NCBI RefSeq assembly: GCF_028882275.1
Contig: NZ_JARBUT010000006.1
Coordinates: 248,001 to 312,000 of the forward strand
Direction of reading: 5' to 3'
DNA length: 64,000 nt
From: Nocardiopsis sp. N85
Lineage (GTDB): Bacteria > Actinomycetota > Actinomycetes > Streptosporangiales > Streptosporangiaceae
In this document: positions 1 through 8,600 of the stretch, in pieces
Numbering within the stretch: the first letter of the stretch is position 1
Layout: every line of letters starts with the position of its first letter
Made by a program: the position numbers and the translations under genes
The notes under the pieces: generated by a model
Told to the model about the DNA's origin: nothing
Database searches by the model: none
The model's input: only the letters and a program-made list of their open reading frames with translations

Positions 1-834
1 CTTGGTCGGGGTGGGCGCGAGCACTCGCGGCCCGAGGGAGAAGCGGGACATGCGCGTCATCCACACCACAGCGGTGGCCCACAACGCCCCGATGACCGCC
101 AGGAAGACCTGGCCGAGGAAGCCGTCGAACGGTTCGAGGTAGGCGGGGTTGAACACGAGCATGAACGCCGCCATGCCGAGGGTGACCCCCATGATGATGC
201 GCGAGGACGTGCGCAGGCGGGCGCGGCCGGCGGACACCTTGACCAGCATGGCGGCCTGGTCGCGGGCCGATTCGGACAGCGCGCCGAGCAGGACGCCCAG
301 GTCGGTGGCGTGGCGGGTGGTGGCGGTGGCCAGGGCGGAGGCGACGAGGTCGGCCGTGGGGTTGTCGACGGTCTCGGCGAAGGTGTGCAGGGCGTCCCGG
401 GGGTCCCGGCCGCCGCGCAGGTCCTCCGAGAGGCGCACCACGGCGTCGCGCAGGGGCTCGGGGGCGATGGAGGCGGTGGCCGTGATCGCCTGGTTGAGGC
501 CCGAGGAGCCGGCCATGAGGTCGCGCAGCATCTCGGTCCAGGAGGCGACCGCCTCGATGCCGGCGACCTGTTCCCTGTGCTCCCCGTCGCCGCCCAGGAG
601 CCGTGGGGCCCACCAGACGGCGGCGGCTCCGAGCGCACCCGCCACGGGCCAGCCCGTGAGGAGCCACAGCGCGCAGCCGACGGCGATCGCGACGACGACC
701 TTGCTCGGACGGGGCAGGGGCCCGGCCCTGCGGGACCGGAGGGAGTCGCGCACGATCGGGGCGATCCACACGACCAGGAGGAAGACGCCGAGACCGGCGA
801 CGCCGCCGGCGGTGGCGAGGAGGACCGTGTTCAT
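1..834 (-). CDS. TadB-like type II secretion system F-domain membrane protein (3' end beyond window)
   Basis: Inner-membrane platform protein of a Tad/Flp-type or type II-like secretion machine; family members sit in the membrane next to the CpaF ATPase. The reading frame is open from an ATG at 834 to the left edge, giving 278 visible codons. Visible features are an N-terminal hydrophobic segment (about residues 3-25), a second hydrophobic stretch at about 45-75, a cytoplasmic helical T2SSF-type region containing EMLRDLMAGSSGLNQAI, and C-terminal hydrophobic segments (IIMGVTLGMAAFMLVF and FLAVIGALWATAVVWM). The ATG overlaps the cpaF stop as ATGA, which supports this start; an in-frame ATG at 843 is the alternative. 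The gene is last in view of the operon reading leftwards, and a TadC partner would be expected further left. Family assignment is confident; the substrate (pilin or other) is unknown because no Flp pilin is in view. Confidence 0.85.
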   Translation of the reverse strand, partial: MNTVLLATAGGVAGLGVFLLVVWIAPIVRDSLRSRRAGPLPRPSKVVVAIAVGCALWLLTGWPVAGALGAAAVWWAPRLLGGDGEHREQVAGIEAVASWTEMLRDLMAGSSGLNQAITATASIAPEPLRDAVVRLSEDLRGGRDPRDALHTFAETVDNPTADLVASALATATTRHATDLGVLLGALSESARDQAAMLVKVSAGRARLRTSSRIIMGVTLGMAAFMLVFNPAYLEPFDGFLGQVFLAVIGALWATAVVWMTRMSRFSLGPRVLAPTPTK

Positions 835-2189
835 CGGGACCATCCCGAGACCTCCGTCTGGAGCACGAGGGGGTCGAAGCCGTGGTCGGCGAGCGCGTCG
901 AGCGTGTCGGGGCTCGGCGGCGCCGCGGGCAGTCGTCCCTGGCGGGCGGAGTAGCGGTAGATCTCGTTGGAGACCACGTTCTGTCCCTCGGCGCCCACGA
1001 CCTCGCGCACGCTCGTGACCCGGCGCCCGCCGGTGGGCAGGGCCGAGACGTGCACGACCAGATGCACGGCGGAGGCCACGAGCGAGGCCGTCGCCTCCAG
1101 CGGCAGGCGCTCCGCGGACTGGGCGGCGTAGGCACCGAGCTTGGTGAAGGCGCCGGCGGAGTTGGCCGCGTGCAGGGTGGTGAGGCTGCCGTCGTTGCCC
1201 TGGCTCATGGCGTTGAGCAGGGGGACGGTCTCGCTGCCGCGGGTCTCCCCCACGATGACCCGGTCGGGGGACATGCGCAGGGCGGTGCGCACCAGGTCGG
1301 CGATGGTGATCTCGCCGACGCCCTCGATGTTGGCGGGGCGGGCCTGGAGCGCGACGCAGTCGGGGTGGGCCTCGCGATCCCGGTCCAGACCCAGTTCGTA
1401 GACGTCCTCGATGGTGACGAGGCGTTCCATGGTCGGGATCTCCGAGGCCAGGGCGCGCAGCAGCGTCGTCTTGCCGGCGCCGGTGCCGCCGGTGACGACC
1501 ATGTTGCGACGGGCCGCGACGGCGGCGCGGAAGAGCGAGACCAGGACGTCGTCGAGCGTGCCGAGTTCCTGGAGGCGGCGCAGCGACGAGTGGGTGTACC
1601 GGTGGCGGCGGATGGAGACCGAGGGCTGCCGGGAGACCTCCATGACCGCGTTGAGGCGCTCGCCGCCGGAGAGCTGGAGGTCGAGGATGGGCGCCCCGGG
1701 ATCGAATCGGCGTTCGCCGGAGGCCGAGTCGGCGGCCAGACGGCGCACCAGGGCGATCACGTCCTCACCGCTCTTGAACAGTCCGGCGTGCAGGCGGCGG
1801 CTGCCGTCCGCGAGGCGCACCCAGGCGTCGACGCCGTTGATGTTGATGTTCTCGATCTCGGGGTCGTCCAGGAGGGGCTGGAGCGGTCCGACACCGGTGA
1901 CCTGGGCCAGCGCGGCGGCGGCGATCGCGGCCTCGGAATCGGAGGACAGCAGTGCGCGGCCCTCGGCCAGGGCACGCCGGGCGGCCTCGTCGAGGATGTT
2001 GGCGATGATCCGCTCGGCGCGGGCCCGGTGCTGACCGGGGGTGTCCGGTTCGGCGCCCCGCGTCTCGTCGCTGATCCGCTGGGCGGCCTCGCCGGACACC
2101 CAGGACACCCACTGGGCCTGGATCCGGTCGGCCTCGGCGTCCAGGAACCGGTTGTCGGTCAGACCGTCGAAGTCGTCGGGCGCGCTCAT
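831..2189 (-). CDS. cpaF: CpaF/TadA-family secretion ATPase
   Basis: Hexameric type II/IV secretion ATPase (GspE/VirB11 superfamily) that powers pilus or protein export at the cytoplasmic face. The 452 residues match the usual CpaF length. Walker A TGGTGAGKTTLLRAL lies at about residues 233-247, and the Walker B/His-box region DRVIVGETRGSE at about 310. The N-terminal sensor part contains the family motif NININGVDAWV. The start overlaps the stop of the ParA-like gene (ATGA at 2189-2186) and the stop overlaps tadB, so these genes are translationally coupled. The neighbours (ParA-like, SAF-domain, TadB-like) are the standard actinobacterial Tad-like set. All catalytic motifs are intact. Whether it assembles a pilus or another secretion apparatus cannot be decided here. 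Confidence 0.93.
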   Translation of the reverse strand: MSAPDDFDGLTDNRFLDAEADRIQAQWVSWVSGEAAQRISDETRGAEPDTPGQHRARAERIIANILDEAARRALAEGRALLSSDSEAAIAAAALAQVTGVGPLQPLLDDPEIENININGVDAWVRLADGSRRLHAGLFKSGEDVIALVRRLAADSASGERRFDPGAPILDLQLSGGERLNAVMEVSRQPSVSIRRHRYTHSSLRRLQELGTLDDVLVSLFRAAVAARRNMVVTGGTGAGKTTLLRALASEIPTMERLVTIEDVYELGLDRDREAHPDCVALQARPANIEGVGEITIADLVRTALRMSPDRVIVGETRGSETVPLLNAMSQGNDGSLTTLHAANSAGAFTKLGAYAAQSAERLPLEATASLVASAVHLVVHVSALPTGGRRVTSVREVVGAEGQNVVSNEIYRYSARQGRLPAAPPSPDTLDALADHGFDPLVLQTEVSGWSR

Positions 2190-2932
2190 GCGATCACCCC
2201 CGGCGGGAGGGGCGCGTACACCAGGCGTTCGGGCGCCGACGCGACGATGTCGCGGGCCAGCCGGTCGACCGCCTTGAAGAGCGGTCGGCGCTGGGGTCGT
2301 CTGATCTCGCGCTCCCCGCGCAGGAAGGCGGCGGAGCGGGCGTCCTCGGGCACCCGACCCCAGACGGCGGAGCCGAGGGCGCCCACGATCTCGCCCGTAC
2401 CTCCGCGTCCGCCGGAGACGACCACCTTGAGGTCGCGGGTCGGGAAGGCCGGGGAGAGCAGGTGCTCCCGGGCGCGGCGCAGCTCGGTGAGCCGCTCGGA
2501 GACGACGAGCACGGCGTGGTCCGCCTGCGCCGCCAGGGTGCGCGCCGGGGAGGACGGGGACAGACGTCCCAGGTCCAGGACGACCACGGGAGCCGATATC
2601 CCGGCGAGGACGCGGTGGTTCTGGCCGATGAGGCGGACCGCGCCCTCGGCGGGGTCGCCGGTGACGGGGGCCGGACTCACCCGCAGCCCGCCGGGCAGGT
2701 CCCGGGTGTGGGCGTCGGGGTCGGCGCCGCCCCCCTTGCGGGTGGCGGCGGCCAGGCTGGTGAGACCGGGTTCGGTCGGGATCCGGCGCCAGACGGCGAT
2801 GGCCCCGCCGTGGGGGTCGGCCTCCACGAGGACCCCCGGCGACCCGCCCGGCCAGACCGCGGCCAGGGCCATGCCCAGGCTGGTCACGCCGGGCGCCCCG
2901 CCGAGGGAGAAGACGGCGACGGTGCGCGTCAT
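2186..2932 (-). CDS. ParA/MinD-like (CpaE-type) protein with degenerate P-loop
   Basis: SIMIBI-fold ParA/MinD-like protein, by position the CpaE/TadZ-type localisation factor of the secretion operon. It has 248 residues. The first strand is MTRTVAVFSLGGAPGVTSLG, which occupies the place of the deviant Walker A (KGGxGKTT in active ParA proteins). The signature lysine preceding the Gly-Gly is Leu and the P-loop lysine (GKT) is Val (GVT). Later strands such as VVVLDLGRL and HAVLVVSERL keep the fold pattern. ATP binding is therefore doubtful; TadZ/CpaE proteins elsewhere also include degenerate members. The ATG at 2932 overlaps the upstream SAF-gene stop by one base (TGATG), and the stop overlaps cpaF, arguing strongly for this start. 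A longer in-frame extension to 3505 exists but would run through the SAF gene. Confidence 0.8.
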   Translation of the reverse strand: MTRTVAVFSLGGAPGVTSLGMALAAVWPGGSPGVLVEADPHGGAIAVWRRIPTEPGLTSLAAATRKGGGADPDAHTRDLPGGLRVSPAPVTGDPAEGAVRLIGQNHRVLAGISAPVVVLDLGRLSPSSPARTLAAQADHAVLVVSERLTELRRAREHLLSPAFPTRDLKVVVSGGRGGTGEIVGALGSAVWGRVPEDARSAAFLRGEREIRRPQRRPLFKAVDRLARDIVASAPERLVYAPLPPGVIA

Positions 2933-3603
2933 CACGCGCCCCCGCGCGGGTGGACCTGGACGAGGCTGATCCGGCCCGCGGAGGAGGCCGAGGCGATCCG
3001 GGCGGCGTCGGCCGACGAGACCAGGAGCTCGACGACGATGGCGCCCTCGACCCCGGGGTCGGGGGTGAGGCTGCGCACCAGCGCGAGGTAGGCCTGGGGT
3101 CCGGCCTCGCTCTGCTCCTCCCCGTTGACGACCACCGACACGGCGGCGCCCGATCCGAGGGAGGAGGGGTAGTTGCCGGCGGTCAGGACGGCGCCGACCA
3201 GCGCGCGCTCGGCCTCGGGGAACTCGGCGTCGGCGCCCAGCGCGCTCTCCGGCAGGACCCCGCCCTCGGAGACGGGGAGGGTGAGGGTCTGTCCGACGAC
3301 CTCCTCCAGGCGGGAGGCCGCCACGAAGGAGATGTCGGCGGAGACGCTCATGTCGGAGACGCGCAGGTCGTCCATGGTGAGGACGTGCCCGGCGGGCAGG
3401 TCGGCGTCGGCGACGACGATGCCGGTGCGGTCGTCGAGGCGCTCCAGGGCGATGACCCCGCTGAGCGCGCCCGCCGTCGTCAGCGTCAGGGCCAGGACCA
3501 GCCACCGCCAGCGCTTGCCGCCTCCGCCGGAGAGCCGCACAGCGGGGGTGTGCTGCGTCTGTCGGCCCGCCCCGGGGGGCGGGGCCGTCGTCGTCTCGAC
3601 CAC
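2932..3603 (-). CDS. SAF-domain (CpaB/RcpC-like) membrane-anchored protein
   Basis: CpaB/RcpC-type protein, expected to sit in the periplasm-facing part of the secretion channel. It has 223 residues. There is an N-terminal cytoplasmic tail of about 32 residues, one membrane segment (WRWLVLALTLTTAGALSGVI, about 32-51), then a SAF-like domain with ADLPAGHVLTMDDLR at about 67-81 and LPVSEGGVLPESALG. The C-terminal half resembles the usual strand-rich extension. It is encoded immediately before the ParA-like gene (TGATG junction) and 24 bases after the secreted-protein gene. SAF-domain, ParA and CpaF genes in this order are a recurring actinobacterial arrangement. Family call is good; the oligomeric role is inferred. 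Confidence 0.82.
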   Translation of the reverse strand: MVETTTAPPPGAGRQTQHTPAVRLSGGGGKRWRWLVLALTLTTAGALSGVIALERLDDRTGIVVADADLPAGHVLTMDDLRVSDMSVSADISFVAASRLEEVVGQTLTLPVSEGGVLPESALGADAEFPEAERALVGAVLTAGNYPSSLGSGAAVSVVVNGEEQSEAGPQAYLALVRSLTPDPGVEGAIVVELLVSSADAARIASASSAGRISLVQVHPRGGA

Positions 3604-3627
3604 GTCTGTCTCAGTTCTTCTCGGTGG

Positions 3628-4506
3628 TTACTGGGTGTCGGTGACGAGTCCGTGCGATTCACGGACGGTGAGGTCGACCTCGGAGGTGCTGGTGAGCTGG
3701 TCGAGGGTGCCGCTCCCGCCGTCGGAGAAGCTCCACTCGGTGTCCCAGAGCACGCGGACGGTGACCGTGTGGGTGCCCTCGGCCGCCGTGTCGGAGGCGG
3801 AGGTGTAGACGTATCCGCAGTCCGGGGAGGCCGATGCGGCGTCGTGCGTCGACGCGTCGAACGGCGTGCCGGGGCCCTCGCACTCCACGGTGGAGCCGTC
3901 GCCCATGGTCCAGGCGGTGCGGGCGGGGGTCGCCGACACGGTGAGGGACGTGGATCCGAGCTGGGCGGAGACGGATTCGGCGTCCCAGTCCTCGGGCTCG
4001 ACCCACAGCCACAGGGGGGTGTTGACCAGGACGAGGGAGTCGGTGCCCGGAGAGGTGGCGATCTTCGGCTCGGGGAGTTCGAAGGAGGCCATGACCTCCT
4101 CCAGGGCGGTGAGGGGATCGGTGCCCTCCTCGCCCTCGGCCGCCTCGGCGAAGATGGCGTCCCAGTCCATGGAGTCCCAGTCGATCTGGCTCCAGTCGAT
4201 GGCGTCCCAGTCGATGGCGTCCCAGTCGACGTCGTCGTACTCGCCCGATCCGGTGCCGCCGGCCCCGCCGGTTCCACCGGATCCGCCGGTGCCCCCGGTA
4301 CCGCCGGTGCCGGGCGTGCCCGGGGTCCCGCCGTGCTCCAGGAGCCAGCGCAGCAGGATCTGGCAGCCGTTGCCGCCGGAGGTCCCGCACTGGACGCTGC
4401 CGAGGAAGGAGCCGTCGTCGGCGTGGGCGGCCGGTGCGGCGCCCACGGTGGCGAACACCAGCACGGCCGCGACCGCGGTCGCCGCGGGGGGTAGGGGTCT
4501 CAGCAT
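3628..4506 (-). CDS. Secreted PKD-like protein of the Tad-like operon with Asp-Trp repeats
   Basis: It has 292 residues. A clear signal peptide (about residues 1-29, ending AAPAAHA) is followed by a cysteine-containing segment, a Gly/Thr/Pro linker at 4250-4330, five consecutive DW-centred repeats at about 4160-4235 (DWDAIDWDAIDWSQIDWDSM), and a C-terminal beta-rich region with WLWVEP, WTMGDGSTVECEGPGTP and SPDCGYVYTSAS. That C-terminal pattern matches secreted proteins often labelled ATP/GTP-binding protein that accompany SAF, ParA and CpaF genes in streptomycetes. No nucleotide-binding motif is visible, so that label is probably wrong; a PKD/Ig-like fold is more likely. The start ATG at 4506 overlaps the upstream lipoprotein gene by 7 bases. 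Function is not established; a surface component of the secretion apparatus is plausible. Confidence 0.75.
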   Translation of the reverse strand: MLRPLPPAATAVAAVLVFATVGAAPAAHADDGSFLGSVQCGTSGGNGCQILLRWLLEHGGTPGTPGTGGTGGTGGSGGTGGAGGTGSGEYDDVDWDAIDWDAIDWSQIDWDSMDWDAIFAEAAEGEEGTDPLTALEEVMASFELPEPKIATSPGTDSLVLVNTPLWLWVEPEDWDAESVSAQLGSTSLTVSATPARTAWTMGDGSTVECEGPGTPFDASTHDAASASPDCGYVYTSASDTAAEGTHTVTVRVLWDTEWSFSDGGSGTLDQLTSTSEVDLTVRESHGLVTDTQ

Positions 4507-5006
4507 GATCCGGCCTCCCAGATGCGCAGTTCGGACACGCGCCAGGCGAGTCCGTCGTGGATGAGCGTGGCGTCCACCCGGCGGGGTGCCGCCGTTCCCC
4601 CGGCCCCGCCCGTCCCCCAGGCGGAGTCGTCCACGCAGTCGTCGACGATCGCGCGTTCGGGGCTCTCGACGCTGACGGTGGGGTCGAGGACGGGCTCGCC
4701 CTCGGTCGCACCGCCCGCGGCCGCGTCGGCCAGCGCCGCCCGCATGAGTTCGCGGGCGCCGTCGACCGCGTGGTCGTCCAGGGCCCGGGAGGCGTCCTCG
4801 TCGCCCTGGGAGGCCGCCACCACGGCGTCCCACATGCCGGTGTAGGCGGCCAGGGCGGCCTCCTCGTCACCGGACGCGGACGCGGCGGGACGCGGTTCGG
4901 CGTCCTCGGAGGGTCCGCCGTCCCCGGCGCCGGGGTCGGAACAGCCCGCGGTGGCCGCGAGCAGGACGCAGGCGGCGATCGCCAGGCGGGGCGAGCCGGA
5001 ACTCAT
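4500..5006 (-). CDS. Small lipoprotein, first gene of the Tad-like operon
   Basis: 168 residues beginning MSSGSPRLAIAACVLLAATAGC. The lipobox TAGC gives Cys22 as the lipidation site. A Pro/Ala/Asp-rich tether follows, then an alpha/beta domain of about 110 residues ending in a cysteine (WEAGSC). An upstream purine-rich GGGAAG lies about 9 bases before the ATG at 5006, and the signal peptide begins there, so I reject the longer in-frame extension to 5132. The next gene starts within its last codons. The domain has the look of a small NTF2/DUF4878-like secreted domain (helices then a final strand describing a variable such as DATLIHDGLAWRVSEL), but this is only an impression. It probably decorates the cell surface near the secretion complex. 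Confidence 0.72.
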   Translation of the reverse strand: MSSGSPRLAIAACVLLAATAGCSDPGAGDGGPSEDAEPRPAASASGDEEAALAAYTGMWDAVVAASQGDEDASRALDDHAVDGARELMRAALADAAAGGATEGEPVLDPTVSVESPERAIVDDCVDDSAWGTGGAGGTAAPRRVDATLIHDGLAWRVSELRIWEAGSC

Positions 5007-5129
5007 CGCGGCTGCTTCCCTTCGATGTGCTCCGTCCGGGCGGGACGGGGGTGCGGGGGGACGGACGCCGGGACGGGTCCGCGGAGGGAACGAAGGTCGA
5101 CACCAACCGATGTGGTTTTGCGTGTGTTT

Positions 5130-5146
5130 CACGCTGTCTCAGCGTG
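5130..5146. promoter_or_regulatory. Perfect palindrome abutting the -10 element (candidate operator)
   Basis: CACGCTG-TCT-CAGCGTG forms a perfect 7-base inverted repeat that starts directly next to the predicted -10 hexamer, that is over the expected transcription start of the leftward operon. This position suits a repressor operator. The binding protein is unknown. Confidence 0.45.
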
Positions 5147-5176
5147 AGGATACTGACAGCGCACAGTACACAACAA
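5147..5176 (-). promoter_or_regulatory. Predicted promoter of the Tad-like operon
   Basis: On the minus strand a -35-like TTGTTG (5176-5171) is followed after 18 bases by a -10-like TATCCT (5152-5147, fits TANNNT). It lies in the only A/T-rich part of the region, about 140 bases upstream of the lipoprotein start. Prediction from sequence only. Confidence 0.45.
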
Positions 5177-5464
5177 CCCCCCAAGGCGAGAAATAAACCC
5201 TGAACTTTAGGGATACAACCCACCCGAAAAATCAGAGGCGATACAGATCACACACAAACGGACACAAGCAGTCCTCCCGAAGGGGCCCTGCGCGCCGCCG
5301 GCGAGGGCCGCGCACCCGGGTCACGGGCGGGACCCGCGCACCCCGTCGGAACCGTGCCTACCCCCGAGAACAGGGTGGAACACCCGTGCCACCGGGACAC
5401 CGGGACGAGGTGAACCCGAGAGGAGCACCCGGCGAAGCTTGGGGAGGCCCGGCCATCGCACGGA

Positions 5465-5478
5465 TGTTCGTTCGAACA
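5465..5478. promoter_or_regulatory. Palindrome TGTTCG-TT-CGAACA upstream of the giant toxin gene
   Basis: Perfect 6-base half-sites separated by two bases, about 127 bases before the giant gene's start codon, in a locally A/T-rich patch. It could be a regulator binding site for the toxin gene. Its half-site polarity is opposite to the GAAC-N4-GTTC form of a Gram-positive LexA box. Confidence 0.3.
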
Positions 5479-5604
5479 AAAGCCAACGTTTCCATGACAC
5501 ACCAACAGGGGCGGAAGGAGAAGCACCATCACTTCCACATGAGCGGTTCGTAGTGCTAACGTGACCGCTCTCCACGGTCGGTTCGAGGGGGAAGGGGATC
5601 GCGC

Positions 5605-8600
5605 GTGCCTCTGGACCCCAACATGTCCGAATCCAGCCGGACGGCCATCAAGGTCCTGACCGGCATAGAGGTCCCCACCGCCGATCCCCCGGCCATGCGC
5701 GCGGCGGCCGAGGTCTACGAGCAACTCGGCATGAAGCTCCGCACGGACCTCACCGAGGTGATGAACACGGTGCGCGGCCGTGTTCGCCGGAACTTCGGCG
5801 GCCGGGCATCGGATTACTACGATCGCTCCGTCAAACAGTTCACCGAAGGCGAGAACGACTACATCGGCGCGGCGGCGAACACCGCCCACACGCTCAACGT
5901 GGAACTGCGCAAGGGAGCGGCGAACGCCGAGTACATGTCGGCGATGGTGTTCGTGCAGTTCGCCCAGCTCCTGGTGGAGATCGCCTGGGCCATCGCCACC
6001 GCCAAGTTCACCTTCGGCGCGACGCTGAAGTTCATCCCCATCTTCAAGATGATCCGCAGCCTGGCCATGCAGCGGATCCTGGCCTGGTTCCTGATCACGG
6101 TCCCGGGCCACCAGATCATCAGCCAGATCTTCGCGAGCATGGACAGCGTCATCCAGCGCATCCAGATCGCCAACGGCACCCGCGACACCTGGGACCACGA
6201 CCTCACCAAGGGCGCCCACATCGGGGGCGTGGTCGAGGGCCTCGTCTCGGCCGGCATGTCCGGTGCCCTGGGCGCCGCCTTCGACAAGCAGATCACCAAC
6301 ATCATCACCAACCGCATCGACCTCCTGCGGGACCTGCCCGACCCCGTGCCCACGGCGGGCCTGGGCAAGGCCGTCCCCGACCCGCTGCCGACCCCGCCGC
6401 CCCTGCGCGACATCGACGACCTCGTGACCCCGCCGGGCGCACCGGGACGCCCCGATCCCGTTCCGACTCCGACACCGGACGGCCCGCCCTCGCCCCCGGG
6501 AGTCGGACCGACACGGCCGGACGCGGACGTGCCGCCCCCGCCCCCGCCCTCGGGGCCCCGGCCCGACCCGGAGGCTCCGCCCGTTCCGCGTCCGGACCCC
6601 GACACGCCCCCGGGGTCCCGGCCCGATCCGGCGCCGACCCCGCGCCCCGACCCGGAGGGCCCCCCGCTCCCGGGAGGCGTCACGCCCACACCCGTTCCCG
6701 GGGCGGGCGCGGGCGGGCGCGGACTCAACCGGGACCTGGCCGACGTGTGGGCCCGGCACCGGGACGAGATGGTGGTGCCGTTCGGCTCCAACGCGCCCCC
6801 CGGTGCGGTGGCGTGGAACAACGCGGCCAACCGGGCCCGGTTCCGCGAGGACATGGCGGGCGTGTTCGAGCGCAACTTCGCCGACCGCCTGGGCGTCGAC
6901 GCCGCGCGCCGTCTGGGCTCCGACTACGCCGACACGATGATCCGCTCGTGGAACAAGCCCGACCTGGGCCCGCAGCTCGCGCGCACCCTGGACGACCACC
7001 TGCCGCCGCACGTGCGCGACCACCTGGTCCGGGTGCCCGAGGACATGCTCGGCTCGGTGTACGCGCACTTCCGGAGCCCCGGCACCTACGTCACCCAACT
7101 GGGCGTGGGCGCGGCCTCCGGCGCCGCGGAGGGCGTCCTCGGCGAGGGCCTGAGCAACGCCGCCATGGGCCAGGGCTTCAACGCGTCGGTGTGGTCGGCC
7201 ACCTCCGGCGCGAGCATGAGCACCATCCAACAGGTGTCCACCGACGGGGCCCTGGCCGGCATCGACGCCCTGAGCGGCCCGCCGAAGACGCCCCCGCCGG
7301 AGGGTGCTCCCCCGCCGTCGGGTGACGAGGACGCCGTCCACGACCCCGCGAACTCCGACCCGGTGCCGAACCGGACTCCCCCCGTGGCGGAACCCGCCGG
7401 TGACGGCCCGGGGTCCGGTCGCCCCTCGGGGCCGGGTTCCGGTCCGGGCCGTGACACCGTCGACGTCATCGCGCACGGCGGACGCCGGGACGACCCCGAC
7501 TCCGACGGCGGCACCGACACCGGCCGGCGTGGCGAGGACCCGAGCACGGCCGACGAGGACGAGCGCGTCCTCGCCCCGCACCGGCGGGACCGGCCGATCG
7601 AACCGCCCGAGACCGGCGGCCCCGCTCGCCTGTCGGAGACCGGCGACGGCCCGGGAACGGAGCGGACCGCTCCCGGGCGGTCCTCCGGAGGCGACGGGGA
7701 CCGGGAGGCGTCCTCCGCACAGGACCGGGACGCGCGGGTCCGGCCGCCGGGGCAGGGCGCCGACGCCGGCCCCGACGGGACCCGCCCGTCCCCGCCCCGC
7801 GACGACACCCCCGTGTCGCCGCCCACCGGCGTGCCGGACCCGGTCGCGGGCGACGCCCGCGCGCCCTCCGGCGACGAGAACGGGGCTCCGGTACCCGAGC
7901 ACCCCGGTTCCGGCGGCGCGGGGCGCCCCGACCCCGCAGGCGACGGAAGGACGGAGGGCCCGGTAGCGGTCGCGGCTCCGCCCCCGGGGGCGGTCCCCGA
8001 CCGCGGGCCGGCCCAGCCCTCGACCGGCCAGGGCGGCCAGGGCGGCCAGGGCGCCGACGCCGCGCGACCCTCACGCCCCGGATCCGAGCAGGGACCCCGG
8101 AACGGTGCCGGGGAGCACGGAACGGACCCGGCCGTCCCACCCGCACCCGTGGTCGGGGGCCCCGAGGAGCAGGGCCGGGACGGGAGGTTCGAGATCCCCA
8201 CGACCTCCACCGCGGATCCGGTCGAGACCTCCCTCGACGGGGGGCACGCCCCCACCGAGAGCACGGCGAACGACGGGGCGGCCTCCGACCCCTCCGGGGC
8301 GCGGCCACGCGATACGGACGCCCCGGCGGCTCCGCCGAGGACCGAGGGCTCCGACCCCGACGCGCGCGACACCGACGCGGGGCACCGGGACGACCCGCGG
8401 GACGTTCCCGGTCCCGAGCGAACGGACGAGGCAGGTCCGGAACGGACGGACGAGGCAGGTCCCGAGCGAACGGACGAGGCCGCGCGTGACACGCCCGCGC
8501 CCGACCGCGCCGACGCCGTGGACGGGACACCGGACGGCGCCCCGGGCGGGGACCGGGACCCCGCCGAGGCCCCCTCCTCCGTTCCGCACGGCCCGCCCCC

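Larger units (their letters stand above)
5007..5604. other. Divergent intergenic region between Tad-like operon and giant toxin gene
   Basis: About 600 bases without a supportable gene. The stretch 5110-5260 is conspicuously A/T-rich for this genome and holds the probable minus-strand promoter and a palindrome (listed separately). A second palindrome lies at 5465-5478. The right-hand end carries the ribosome-binding site of the giant gene. A long minus-strand frame crossing this region continues far into the giant gene and is a compositional shadow. Confidence 0.6.

Noticed and set aside
5465..5478. LexA/SOS box upstream of the giant gene
   Set aside because: The palindrome is TGTTCG-TT-CGAACA, opposite in half-site order to the GAAC-N4-GTTC box, so I list it only as an unassigned palindrome.
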